Program-made: the position numbers and the translations under genes
Notes under the pieces: generated by a model
What the model saw: the letters and a program-made list of their open reading frames with translations, nothing else
Database searches by the model: none
What the model was told of the DNA's origin: nothing
Assembly (NCBI GenBank): GCA_028994555.1
Contig: JARDVN010000001.1
Coordinates: forward strand, 3,906,001-3,970,000
Length of the DNA: 64,000 nt
Source of the DNA: Citrobacter amalonaticus
GTDB taxonomy: Bacteria; Pseudomonadota; Gammaproteobacteria; Enterobacterales; Enterobacteriaceae
Direction: 5' to 3'
Shown: piece after piece, positions 8,047 through 16,369 of the stretch
Layout of the letters: each line of letters begins with the position of its first letter
Numbering within the stretch: the first letter of the stretch is position 1

Positions 8047-8416
8047 ATGGCGAACGTTAAAAAATACACAGTCGACTATGACTGGAAGGCGGAGCTAACG
8101 GTTGAAATAGACCACGACGTAATGACCGATGAAAAGCTGCATGAGATTAATAACTTTTGGTCGAACGCTGATTACCGACTGGAGAGACAGGGATCAGTTT
8201 TGAATGCGGTGCTGGTCATGTTGGCAAAAGAGGCTCTGCTCATTGCACTGAGTCAAAACTACAACACTTACGGCGTGGTGAGTGAATTCGACTGGTCAAA
8301 TGGTGAGGGGGGTTGAAGGTTGGCCGCCAATGGACGGCAGCGAGGGCATAAAGATAACCCATGTAGACGTTTCTGGAATACTCGATTCAGATGACATCAC
8401 CATCAAGGCCGCCTAA
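8047..8416 (+). CDS. DUF2528 family phage protein (frameshifted at G6)
   Basis: Begins MANVKKYTVDYDWKAELTVE, which I recognise as the DUF2528 family of phage early proteins. As written it stops at GEGG; shortening the G run at 8307-8312 by one restores the family C-terminus (EGWPPMDGSEGIKITHVDVS and on to a TAA at 8414), about 122 residues in all. First gene of the rightward operon. Function of the family is unknown. Confidence 0.8.
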
Positions 8417-8566
8417 TCAGCGGCTTTTTTCATACCTCACCGTTCTCGATGAGTGCGGTTAGTTATGACAACCGGCGGCCATCCACCGCCAAATTGTTTG
8501 AATGTGCGCTTGCGCAGAAGTCTTGTATTAACCGTTCCGTTCGCCGCGATAAGGCCAAGAGGATTT

Positions 8567-8785
8567 ATGAGTAGAGAAAATAATGGAGGCCCTGCTTTCC
8601 CTAATCAGGGTTATGAAGGCTTGACAATTCGAGACTACTTCGCGGCTAAGGCTATGGCATCCATTGTGCGTAGATGGGACGGGCATTCGTTTGGTGGAGG
8701 CCCGGGATCACCACAATACAAAGAATTAACCGAAGATGCGTATTACATTGCCGACGCAATGCTCCGCGCCAGGGAGGCATCATGA
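8567..8785 (+). CDS. Phage hypothetical protein (GLTIRDYFAAKAM type)
   Basis: Protein of 72 residues. GPAFPNQGYEGLTIRDYFAA is a stretch shared by many small phage proteins, with a helical end (AYYIADAMLRARE). ATG at 8567 has AGAGG upstream; a longer frame from 8453 has no ribosome site. Overlaps the next gene by 4 bases. Function unknown. Confidence 0.7.
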   Translation: MSRENNGGPAFPNQGYEGLTIRDYFAAKAMASIVRRWDGHSFGGGPGSPQYKELTEDAYYIADAMLRAREAS

Positions 8786-8940
8786 CAGTCACCCACAACG
8801 GCAAGCAGTACACAGCCAAAAAGCTCAACGATAACGAGTGGCAGCTGACGTCGGTATCGGCACCTCGTGAAAAGCTGGTACTTAACCGCTGGCAGATGCA
8901 TATCGCTGGCCTCCTGGAACAGGTTGAGGTGAAGGTATGA
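8782..8940 (+). CDS. Small phage hypothetical protein
   Basis: Protein of 52 residues, MTVTHNGKQYTAKKLNDNEW at the start, in ATGA overlap with the gene before (GGAGG 5 bases upstream) and 4-base overlap with the gene after. Beta-rich; no motif. Accepted because of the coupling on both sides. Confidence 0.6.
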   Translation: MTVTHNGKQYTAKKLNDNEWQLTSVSAPREKLVLNRWQMHIAGLLEQVEVKV

Positions 8941-9146
8941 TGCACCACTACGGCACCACCCCTCTCATTCGCCAGTGCGTCACGCCCGGCATGATGGCAA
9001 TGCATGAAGGCCGCACCTATCGCGTCTCAGCAGTCATTCAGGAGCGCAAATGGGTATACCTGCACACCGATGCAGAAATCATCCGCATTAGTAACTGCGT
9101 GATTGACGTCCTCCTGGACGGTCACGGTAATCCTATCCAGCACTAA
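8937..9146 (+). CDS. Small phage hypothetical protein
   Basis: Protein of 68 or 69 residues; two adjacent ATG codons (8937 and 8940) are possible. Sequence such as VTPGMMAMHEGRTYRVSAVI suggests a small beta-barrel fold. No known function. Part of the rightward early operon. Confidence 0.6.
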   Translation: MMHHYGTTPLIRQCVTPGMMAMHEGRTYRVSAVIQERKWVYLHTDAEIIRISNCVIDVLLDGHGNPIQH

Positions 9147-9216
9147 CCACCCTATTCAACCGATCGGCCTGGCTAAAAGCGGGCGGGATCTGCACATCCA
9201 AATTTCAGGAGAAACC

Positions 9217-10308
9217 ATGAGCGAAGTAACGGATTTAGTCGTCATTGAGAAACAGAACGCAATGGCGGTATTCACCACCAAAGAGCAGCTCGACCCGATT
9301 ATTGAGGCGATCGAGAAAGAAGCTCGCAGCCTGGTACCGGATGTGTCGACCCGCAAAGGCCGCGACGCTATCGCATCCATGGCGCACAAGGTAGCGCGCT
9401 CAAAAACTTACATCGACAACGCCGGCAAGGATCTGGTTGCTGAGCTTAAAGCCCTGCCGAAGCAGATCGACGAAAGCCGCCGCATTGTGCGTGAGCGCCT
9501 GGACGCGCTGAAAGATGAAGTGCGCCGTCCCCTAACCGAGTGGGAAGCCGAACAGGAGCGCATTAAGGCTGAAGAAGCCATGAACGCGATGCACTCCGAA
9601 GCGCTGGAAATGAACGAAGAGTTCGACCGCCAGCGTGCCGCACAGATCGAAGCAGACCACGAAATGGCTCTGCTGATGAATGACAAGTTTGACCGTGACC
9701 GCGAAGAGCAGCGCCGCCAGGCGGAACAGGCTCAGCGTGAACGTGACGAGAAGCTCCAACGAGAAGCCGCTGAAAAAGCCACTCGTGATGCTGAAGAAAA
9801 AGCCAACCGTGAACGCCAGCAGCACCAGGATGCACTTAGTGAGATCAGCGGTATTCAGCAGCAGGTGATCATCGCGCAGTCGGGGCGGTTAGGCGTTCGC
9901 CAGGGCGGGACAATCCAGTGCATTAAAGAAACGCTGGCTGAAACTGAGGCGTGGCCTATTGATGGGCGCTTTGGCTCATTGATGGGTGCAGCTGAAAATG
10001 CCAAGCAGCAAGCCATTGTGCAGATCAAACAACTCCTGATTAACGCTGAGACTATTCAAAAGCAGCAAGAAGAAAATGACCGCATTCTTCGCGAGGCTGA
10101 AGCAAAAGAAAAAAATCGCCTGGCCGAAGAGAAGCGCATCGCCGATGAACAGGCAAAGCGTGAAGCTGACGTAAAGCACCGCAAGACGGTCGGCACTAAC
10201 ATCGTTAACGCTCTCACCAGTCACACCAGTTTAACCCGCGAACAGGCTATCGAAGTGCTAACAGCTCTGAAAGATGACCTGATCCCATACGCAAAAATTC
10301 ACTACTGA
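9217..10308 (+). CDS. Phage coiled-coil early protein
   Basis: Protein of 363 residues. N-terminal 110 residues (DLVVIEKQNAMAVFTTKEQL, STRKGRDAIASMAHKVARSK) form a conserved helical domain found in many lambdoid early regions; residues 115-220 and 280-325 are long coiled coils very rich in E, R, Q and A. Databases often mislabel such proteins TolA because of the coiled coil; no membrane segment is present here, so that name is not supported. AGGAGA lies just upstream of the ATG. The gene precedes the recombination gene erf, suggesting a DNA-metabolism role. Confidence 0.75.
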   Translation: MSEVTDLVVIEKQNAMAVFTTKEQLDPIIEAIEKEARSLVPDVSTRKGRDAIASMAHKVARSKTYIDNAGKDLVAELKALPKQIDESRRIVRERLDALKDEVRRPLTEWEAEQERIKAEEAMNAMHSEALEMNEEFDRQRAAQIEADHEMALLMNDKFDRDREEQRRQAEQAQRERDEKLQREAAEKATRDAEEKANRERQQHQDALSEISGIQQQVIIAQSGRLGVRQGGTIQCIKETLAETEAWPIDGRFGSLMGAAENAKQQAIVQIKQLLINAETIQKQQEENDRILREAEAKEKNRLAEEKRIADEQAKREADVKHRKTVGTNIVNALTSHTSLTREQAIEVLTALKDDLIPYAKIHY

Positions 10309-10316
10309 GGTGAACA

Positions 10317-10499
10317 ATGATCCCCGTTGATTTAGCAAGAACACCGGAACTCAGCCGGATAAAACGTAAGTATCACGTTGTTGAAGCTCTGTACTGGCGC
10401 AAGGCCGCCAACAAAAGCATGAAGCGTCATTGTCTGCGTATGGCTCGTGATGAACGCATCAATCAATGTGACTTTCTCGGCGAGAATCTGCCGTTCTGA
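10317..10499 (+). CDS. Small phage hypothetical protein
   Basis: Protein of 60 residues, basic (RIKRKYHVVEALYWRKAANK), lying 8 bases after the coiled-coil gene with AGGTG before its ATG. Could bind nucleic acid by its charge. Not recognised. Confidence 0.55.
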   Translation: MIPVDLARTPELSRIKRKYHVVEALYWRKAANKSMKRHCLRMARDERINQCDFLGENLPF

Positions 10500-10507
10500 G
10501 GCGAAGC

Positions 10508-11134
10508 ATGGAACAGAAAAAAGTGTATGCCGCAATCAGCGGCGTAGCCTCTGCGCTTGCAGAGCAAGGTATCAGAAAAGAGAAAAAACAAGGCAGCCAG
10601 GTTAACTATGCGTTTCGTGGAATCGACGATATCTACAACGCACTGGCTCCTGAGTTGGTCAAGAATAAGCTTTTGATTCTTCCTCGATATACCGAACGCA
10701 CATGTGTAGAGCGAACCAGTAAAAGCGGTGGCGCTCTGTTTTATATCACGGTTCGTGGCGATTTCGATTTCGTTAGCACTGAAGATGGCAGCATTCACAC
10801 TGTCACGACCTACGGCGAAGCGATGGACAGCGGCGATAAGGCAACCAACAAGGCCATGTCGATCGCCTACAAATACGCAGCGTTTCAGGCGTTCTGCATC
10901 CCTACCGAAGAAACTGCGATTGATGCTGATGCAGAAGTTCATCACTTAAAACCAGCTGATGCAGACCAGATTCTGGCTGAATTTACGCAGTACGCCGGAG
11001 CTGAGAACGACAGCAAGAAACTTCAGGAACAGTACGCATCAACATGGCAACGCCTTAACGGATGGCCTGATCACCAGGCCAAATGCAAAGACGTAACCGG
11101 AATTCGAATCAGAGAACTAAAACAGGCGGCATAA
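10508..11134 (+). CDS. ERF-family single-strand annealing recombinase
   Basis: Protein of 208 residues. The N-terminal 140 residues show the ERF signature: VNYAFRGIDDIYNALAPEL, then ATTYGEAMDSGDKATNKAMS and YKYAAFQAFCIP. ERF proteins anneal complementary single strands, allowing circularisation and recombination of phage DNA without RecA. The C-terminal part (about 150-205) is a helical tail. The central YGEAMDSGDK lines up with the most conserved part of the family. No paired exonuclease gene is seen next to it. Confidence 0.9.
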   Translation: MEQKKVYAAISGVASALAEQGIRKEKKQGSQVNYAFRGIDDIYNALAPELVKNKLLILPRYTERTCVERTSKSGGALFYITVRGDFDFVSTEDGSIHTVTTYGEAMDSGDKATNKAMSIAYKYAAFQAFCIPTEETAIDADAEVHHLKPADADQILAEFTQYAGAENDSKKLQEQYASTWQRLNGWPDHQAKCKDVTGIRIRELKQAA

Positions 11135-11177
11135 CCGCCTCACCTATCTAACAACGGGCGGCATCGCCGTTATCGAT

Positions 11178-11459
11178 ATGACTCCTGAAACTATCCTCAG
11201 CATTCTGCGCAAGGACGCGCGGAACAATATCACTGCGTTCCACAGATGGAAAACTTCAGCAGGCGCACTAAGCCACTCAGAGGGAATCACTCTCAATTAC
11301 CACGAGCCATATTACGAGGGATGGGCCCCTAACTTAGTGATGCAACAAACATTCATCTCAGGTCCGGCACTGAAAAAAATACAACAACACCTGATCGCTG
11401 AGGAGTGGGGAAACGGAACTATCGGCGGCTGCGTGTATCGTCTTAAGGAGAACCAATGA
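11178..11459 (+). CDS. Phage hypothetical protein
   Basis: Protein of 93 residues, 4-base overlap with the next gene. Aromatic-rich centre (LNYHEPYYEGWAPNL). No motif recognised. The N-terminal MTPETILSILRKDARNNITA appears helical. Confidence 0.55.
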   Translation: MTPETILSILRKDARNNITAFHRWKTSAGALSHSEGITLNYHEPYYEGWAPNLVMQQTFISGPALKKIQQHLIAEEWGNGTIGGCVYRLKENQ

Positions 11460-11914
11460 GCGAACTTTGGCAACCCTTTGAAAACCTGTTCCTGCATGAG
11501 GTTGGGACAAAGATGTCCCGCTCAGAAATAGCAGAAAAGCTTGAGCGCTCCGAACCTGCAATCACTCGCCAGGCATCACGTATCGGCGCACCACTTATCA
11601 GCAGGATGACGGGCAGGCGCTGGACCAAAGCCGAATTATTCCTTCTCAGTCGCTTTACTCCAGAAGAAGTCGCCGCAGCAACCGGGCGTTCCATCTACTC
11701 CATACGCAGCAAATTACAGTCTCTGACCAGAGCGTCAGGAGGAAAAGTCATGCCTGAATGGACAGCAGAAGAAGTTGTATACCTGTGGCGCCACACAAAC
11801 GCAGAAGTCGCTGAGATGACCGGTCGCAGTATCGAAGAGGTCGGAGATAAGCGTCTGGCTGTGAATATTGAGCGTAATGGCTGGGATGTTAACGATCCGG
11901 AGCGTGCATCATGA
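11456..11914 (+). CDS. Phage helix-turn-helix/SANT-like protein
   Basis: Protein of 152 residues made of three similar helical units: MSRSEIAEKLERSEPAITRQ, ELFLLSRFTPEEVAAATGRS and EEVVYLWRHTNAEVAEMTGR. Each resembles a small Myb/SANT or sigma-type HTH, so it probably binds DNA at repeated sites. It overlaps the methyltransferase gene by 4 bases. Function unknown; it could control or guide the neighbouring methyltransferase. Confidence 0.65.
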   Translation: MSELWQPFENLFLHEVGTKMSRSEIAEKLERSEPAITRQASRIGAPLISRMTGRRWTKAELFLLSRFTPEEVAAATGRSIYSIRSKLQSLTRASGGKVMPEWTAEEVVYLWRHTNAEVAEMTGRSIEEVGDKRLAVNIERNGWDVNDPERAS

Positions 11915-13884
11915 GATACGGAAGCGTGTGCAGCGGCATCGAAGCTGCCAGTAAAGCGTGGGAACCTCTCGGCTGGAAACCTGCCTGGTTCTCTGAAATC
12001 GAACCCTTCCCCCTCAGCAGTCCTCGCCCATCACTGGCCGGAAGTAACCAACCTCGGAGATATGACCAAAATAGCCGATGCAGTGCGCGCTGGTGAAGTT
12101 GAAGCGCCTGATGTTCTGGTTGGAGGTACACCTTGCCAGGCATTCAGTATCGCCGGCTTACGTGAAGGCCTGTCTGACGACCGCGGGCAATTAACTCTTT
12201 CTTACGTGGAATTAGCCAATGCAATCGACACAAAGCGCCGCGAACGCGGTGAACCAGAATCAATCATCGTCTGGGAAAACGTCCCCGGCGTGCTCAGCAG
12301 CAAAGACAATGCCTTCGGGTGCTTTCTGGCAGGACTTGCCGGAGAAAGCAGTGAGTTGCAGCCAGCAGGGGGGAAAATGGACGCACGCAGGTTGTGTGTC
12401 TGGACCAGAAAGGTTTATTGCCTGGCGCGTCCTTGATGCTCAATTTTTCGGAGTGGCCCAACGACGCCGCCGTGTGTTCGTTGTCGCAAGTGCTCGAAAA
12501 GGATTCGATCCCGCAGCGGTACTTTTTGAGCTCGACAGCGTGCGCCGGGATTCTGCGCCGCGCCGAGAATCGCAACCGGAAATTGCCAGAGATGCTGGAG
12601 AGCGCACTAAAGTCGGTAGTCACTGGGATAACCCAGCAAACCCTCACCCAACCCTAAATCAGTCCAACAATATTGGCGGAATCGGCGCCAGTAATCAGGA
12701 ATTGTTCAGCCAGCGCGGTTCCGGGCTCGTATCAGATTCTTACTCTGATGTTTCCCGAACTCTTCTTGCAAAAGAAAACGACAGCACTGCCGAGGATTTG
12801 GAAAATTATGTCGTTCATGGAACTCAAGATCCAGACATTAACCGAGAACTTGCGCACACACTCGGGCGCAACAACGGGCAAGAAAACGCCTGCATTGCAT
12901 TTAGCTACAAAGATAATGGAGCTGATGTGACGTCAGATCTGTCACCAACGATTCGCGCAGGCAACCACGATAAAAGCCATGCTAACAGCGGCCAACCCCC
13001 CTGCCATCTGCATCCAACATGCTTCTATCGGTCGTCACGATGCAGCTGGCCCTCAGGGCAAAGGTTATCAGGAAGATGTGGCTTTCACTCAGGATTCTCG
13101 CTCATCCGCTGACGTCGTTCAGTACGGAATGCAGGTTCGCCGCCTAACACCGATTGAGTGCGAGCGCCTTCAGGGCTTTCCTGATAATCACACTCTGATC
13201 GGCTGGCGCGGGAAGGATGCTGATGAATGCCCGGACGGGCCACGCTATAAAGCCATCGGAAATAGCATGGCAGTTCCGGTCATGCGCTGGATTGGTGAGC
13301 GCATCGCCGCAGCGCTGCCAGCGGAGAAGTTGAATGGTGATTATGGCGGAAGTAAAACACCGCTCGACCAGCGTGACCTCTGGCGCACTCCACCAGCTAT
13401 CTTCGCTTCCCTTGATGCTGAGTTTTGCTTCCAACTGGATGCCGCCGCCGCGCAGCATAACGCGCTGTGCCGGAAGTTCATCACCGCCGAGCAGAATACG
13501 CTGGAGACTCCCTGGGCTGATTACCTGAATGTGCCCGGCTACGTCTGGCTGAACCCACCTTACAGCGACATCATGCCGTTCGTTAAGAAGGCCTCCGCCG
13601 AGAGCTCCAATCAGATCGGCACGGTCATGCTGGTACCGGCTGACACTTCGGTTGGCTGGTTTAAGGAGGCTATCCAGACCGCCAGCGAAGTTCGCTTTAT
13701 CACCGCCGGGCGGCTGGCATTTATCAACCCGGTCACCGGTAAGCCGGTCAGCGGCAACAACAAAGGGTCGATGCTCATCATATGGCGACCGTACCCGCGT
13801 ACACACTGCCACTTCGCAACTGTGGAGCGGGACGAGATGATGGCTTTCGGGGCGAAACTTCTCGCCCGCAGGGAGGCCGCATGA
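11911..13884 (+). CDS. Bifunctional phage DNA methyltransferase: C5-cytosine plus N6-adenine (three frameshifts)
   Basis: Removing one base from each of the runs at 12009-12013 (C), 12368-12373 (G) and 12996-13001 (C) gives one frame of 656 residues. The N-terminal 460 residues form a C5-cytosine methyltransferase: motif I YGSVCSGIEA, motif IV GGTPCQAFS with catalytic Cys75, motif VI ENVPG, motif VIII QRRRRVFVVA, motif IX LTPIECERLQGFPD, motif X KAIGNSMAVPV. Without a stop it runs into a phage N6-adenine methyltransferase: DLWRTPPAIFASLDAEFCF, then WLNPPYSD with the NPPY catalytic motif near residue 547. The join between domains is not in a homopolymer, so the fusion itself is real. Methylation would shield phage DNA from host restriction. 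Confidence 0.85.
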
Positions 13885-14099
13885 CGCCAGAAACAGACAA
13901 CGCTATCCGCGCCGCGTGCCGCCGCTGCACCGAGGAAATCCAGCAGGCTATGCGCATAAAGCCAAAGCCGAACTGGAACGAAACGGTAACCCCCATCATC
14001 AACAAGCATCACAAGAAAATTGAAGCTCTGGGAGTCAGCCTCCTGGAGTTCGTCGTATACACAGGTCGGCTTAATCGCCGCTTCGGAGTGGAATCGTGA
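13881..14099 (+). CDS. Small phage hypothetical protein
   Basis: Protein of 72 residues with CRRCTEEI near the start (two cysteines), in 4-base overlap with the methyltransferase stop (GGAGG upstream) and with the next gene. Helical throughout. Function unknown. Confidence 0.65.
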   Translation: MTPETDNAIRAACRRCTEEIQQAMRIKPKPNWNETVTPIINKHHKKIEALGVSLLEFVVYTGRLNRRFGVES

Positions 14100-14611
14100 G
14101 TTATTCAACAGTTATAAAAGTTTGGCCTGGCGAGAAGTCTGAAGAAGATGAAGAGCTCCGCAATGGCTGGGGAAGTGGCCCTGTCATCTGGAATGACATG
14201 GCAATGAAATATCTTGGTCTTCCGGCCCATCAGTACATGATGAAAATAGACAGCCTTTGGCCCTTGGCTAACCGCCTTGATATTCCCTATCACCATCGCG
14301 CTGTCCTCGCTATGACATACGACCGCATGTATGTGAAGCAGGAACATTACGCGCTGGCAGCAGATTGCATCCGCAAATACCTAACTGACTTCCCGGCTGA
14401 TGATAAATATGTAAACCACTGGCCCCGCATTGCTGAAATTTTTGAAAGCTCACCTGAATGCCCGGCTATTGGTTTATGGCTCACTTCGGTATGCGAAAAC
14501 CCATTTCTTGGTGAGTGGGATGAAGAAACCGAATATTACAAACAGCCTGATTGGTCTCGTTACTGGAGCCTTTTTGATGACCTTGACGCAAGCGAAAGTG
14601 GTGACGCATGA
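14096..14611 (+). CDS. Phage hypothetical protein, 171 residues
   Basis: Acidic helical protein with no family I recognise. Residues 60-110 (YHHRAVLAMTYDRMYVKQEH, AADCIRKYLTDF) have TPR-like spacing of small and aromatic residues. Followed at once by a rho-independent terminator. Aromatic-rich C-terminus (WSRYWSLFDDLD). It could be a small immunity or anti-host protein, but nothing in the sequence proves it. Confidence 0.65.
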   Translation: MSYSTVIKVWPGEKSEEDEELRNGWGSGPVIWNDMAMKYLGLPAHQYMMKIDSLWPLANRLDIPYHHRAVLAMTYDRMYVKQEHYALAADCIRKYLTDFPADDKYVNHWPRIAEIFESSPECPAIGLWLTSVCENPFLGEWDEETEYYKQPDWSRYWSLFDDLDASESGDA

Positions 14612-14625
14612 AGGCACTAATCACC

Positions 14626-14650
14626 AGGGAGCTTAAGGCTCCCTTTTTTA
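14626..14650 (+). terminator. Rho-independent terminator in rightward operon
   Basis: Stem GGGAGC/GCTCCC with loop TTAAG, followed by six T (14644-14649). It lies 15 bases after the stop of the 171-residue gene and would end the transcript before the zinc-finger gene. Confidence 0.85.
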
Positions 14651-14703
14651 TTGCTGGCGTTCACTTTCAACCGTATTAACCGACAGTTCCGGGAGCAGTG
14701 ACC

Positions 14704-14923
14704 ATGGCCGATATCATCGATACCGCAGCAGAGATTGAAGAGCTTCAGCGTAACGCTGCCCTTTCCGCTCACCGAGTGAACCGTAACGACGTATCAGCTG
14801 AGCGTTGTGAAGAATGCGACGAACCGATTCCCGAGCCGCGGCGTGCTGCCGTTCCCGGTTGCAAGACGTGCGCGGATTGCCAATCTGTTATCGAACTGAA
14901 GAATAAACAGAGGGGGGATGTGA
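14704..14923 (+). CDS. TraR/DksA-type zinc-finger protein
   Basis: About 72 residues. CEECDEPIPEPRRAAVPGCK then CADCQ gives the four cysteines of the DksA/TraR C4 zinc finger; the N-terminal helix (DIIDTAAEIEELQRNAAL) would enter the RNA polymerase secondary channel, as TraR does. As written the frame runs on into the following methyltransferase because of the G run at 14912-14917. With five G the gene ends at a TGA at 14921-14923 that overlaps the next ATG, the usual arrangement. I therefore annotate two genes, not a fusion. GGAG precedes the start. Confidence 0.8.
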
Positions 14924-15420
14924 TGCAGCAGTCAATTTTAGACATGTGCTGCGGGTCGCGCATGTTCTGGTTCGACAAGCAGGACGAGCGCGCGGTGTTC
15001 AGCGATATCCGCGCCGAACAGCATGAACTTTGTGACGGCCGCCAACTGGTAATTAGTCCGGACCTTATTGCTGATTTCCGCGCCCTCCCCTTTGCCGATA
15101 ACACTTTCCCTGTCGTCGTGCTCGATCCGCCGCACCTCGAGCGTGTCGGTGATAACGCATGGATGGGGAAAAAGTATGGTCGGCTTAACAAAGATACATG
15201 GCGCGATGATCTGCGTGCCGGCTTCGCAGAAGCATTTCGTGTGTTGTGGCCACACGGTGTGCTCATCTTCAAATGGAACGAAACGCAGATCCCGGTAAGC
15301 AATATCCTCGCGCTTACCGACGAGAAGCCGGTCATCTGGCAGCGCACCGGCAAGTCAGACAAAACCCACTGGGTGATTTTCGTCAAAGGTGGCCCAAATG
15401 TTCAGGATAATCCAGCCTAA
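14923..15420 (+). CDS. Small class I SAM-dependent methyltransferase, phage type
   Basis: Protein of 165 residues. MQQSILDMCCGSRMFWFD is motif I (the CCGSRMFWFD form is typical of a phage family), followed by FSDIR as the acidic loop, PFADNTFPVVVLDPPHL as motif IV with DPPH, and a C-terminal substrate part (FKWNETQIPV, HWVIFVKG). Substrate unknown; it may act on DNA or on a small molecule. Start overlaps the zinc-finger stop. See the zinc-finger entry for the false fusion. Confidence 0.75.
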   Translation: MQQSILDMCCGSRMFWFDKQDERAVFSDIRAEQHELCDGRQLVISPDLIADFRALPFADNTFPVVVLDPPHLERVGDNAWMGKKYGRLNKDTWRDDLRAGFAEAFRVLWPHGVLIFKWNETQIPVSNILALTDEKPVIWQRTGKSDKTHWVIFVKGGPNVQDNPA

Positions 15421-15637
15421 TACCTAGTACGCCGATCCCCACGGCGCGCCCTGCAAAATCCTCCGCGCTACCCACGAAGTCATCCACTACATCCGCAACG
15501 GCCGCACCTGCATTGCCAGCATGGGCCGCTTTCAACACGAATTTGAACCGCTGACTAAAGCACAGGCTGAGCGGATCGCAGAAGAAATCGAAACAGCAGA
15601 ACACCTGAAGAAGCTGCGCGCCCAGCGTGCGGCATGA
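15398..15637 (+). pseudogene. Small phage protein interrupted by an amber codon
   Basis: Reading from ATG 15398, codon 10 is TAG (15425-15427), after which the frame stays open for 69 codons (YADPHGAPCKILRATHEVIH and on to LKKLRAQRAA, TGA at 15635). Related phage proteins have Trp at this place as far as I remember (NTWYADPHG), so a TGG to TAG change would explain it. It overlaps the methyltransferase by 23 bases. Unlike the other breaks in this window it is not in a homopolymer, so it may be real. Translation could also restart downstream or use a suppressor tRNA. Confidence 0.6.
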
Positions 15638-15646
15638 GGAGAGAGC

Positions 15647-15973
15647 GTGAAACCTTACGAATCGAAGAAATCACAGTTCACCAGAAACCTGATCCGGCGG
15701 CGCCACGCTGAATGGTCAGAAAAGACCTTCGGTAATGTCGGCCCTATCGGACCGCTGAAACACCTTTCGAAAGAAGCGCCGGAAGCTGCCGCCGATCCCG
15801 GCGACCTCAGCGAATGGGCTGATATTCAATTCCTGCTATGGGACGCACAGCGGCGCGCCGGCATCACCGATGAGCAAATCACCGCGGCGCTGGAAGAAAA
15901 GCTGAAGGTGAATATGGCGCGCCAGTGGCCGGAACCGAAAGACGGGGAGCCGCGCCTCCACATCAAACCATGA
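15647..15973 (+). CDS. DUF550 / dNTP pyrophosphohydrolase-type phage protein
   Basis: Protein of 108 residues. FGNVGPIGPLKHLSKEAPEA followed by GDLSEWADIQFLLWDAQRRA is the DUF550 domain, a MazG-like helical fold with acidic metal-binding residues (E, E, D) that is predicted to split dATP/dGTP in phages. The C-terminal MARQWPEPKDGEPRLHI is also typical. In some phages such enzymes change nucleotide pools; here no modified-base pathway is seen next to it. Good ribosome site GAGAG upstream. Confidence 0.8.
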   Translation: MKPYESKKSQFTRNLIRRRHAEWSEKTFGNVGPIGPLKHLSKEAPEAAADPGDLSEWADIQFLLWDAQRRAGITDEQITAALEEKLKVNMARQWPEPKDGEPRLHIKP

Positions 15974-16038
15974 CGCAACTGATAGCCAGTTATGAGCTGG
16001 CTATTGGGTGCGAAAGCACTGCAACGTTATCCCTTTTG

Positions 16039-16065
16039 CCCGGCCCCGCGCCGGGTTCTTTTTTT
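16039..16065 (+). terminator. Rho-independent terminator before excisionase
   Basis: Stem CCCGGC/GCCGGG with loop CCCGC and T-rich tail TTCTTTTTTT (16056-16065). It lies 65 bases after the DUF550 gene and 13 bases before the excisionase start, so it also lies in the excisionase leader. Confidence 0.8.
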
Positions 16066-16078
16066 CCTGGAGACACCC

Positions 16079-16324
16079 ATGAGCGAAATGACCTTAATCG
16101 TGCCCAACGACTGGGTAACCGAAGAAAAGCTCGTCGAGATTACCGGCCTTCGCCCGGGCACTATCGAGCGGGCCCGCAAAAAATGCTGGATGGTAGGCCG
16201 GGAATACCTTCACGTCTCACCGGACGGTGTGCCGAAGAAAAACAGCGAATGCATGTACAACCGTAAGGCTGTCGACCAGTGGGTTGAGAGCATGTCAAAG
16301 AAACAGCCGGGTGCGCGCCAATGA
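16079..16324 (+). CDS. Excisionase (Xis-like)
   Basis: Protein of 81 residues: LIVPNDWVTEEKLVEITGLR then IERARKKCWMVGREYLHVSP is a winged-helix DNA-binding fold of phage excisionases (the DUF1233-type family as I remember it). It would bend the attachment site so that the integrase excises. It lies 45 bases before the integrase in the same direction, as usual. CTGGAGAC gives the ribosome site. Confidence 0.85.
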   Translation: MSEMTLIVPNDWVTEEKLVEITGLRPGTIERARKKCWMVGREYLHVSPDGVPKKNSECMYNRKAVDQWVESMSKKQPGARQ

Positions 16325-16369
16325 AGATCCGTTTATGCTTAGCGGGCTCTTGGACGTCAGGAGGGAATA

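Noticed and set aside
9103..9216. Longer start of the coiled-coil phage protein
   Set aside because: The ATG at 9217 has a good ribosome site; the upstream part overlaps the previous gene and is not protein-like.
9217..10308. TolA-like cell envelope protein
   Set aside because: Only the coiled coil resembles TolA; there is no membrane anchor or TolA C-terminal domain, and the gene sits in a phage early operon.
14704..15420. A genuine fusion of a TraR-type zinc finger and a methyltransferase
   Set aside because: The join lies at a G6 run; G5 gives the usual two genes with stop/start overlap.
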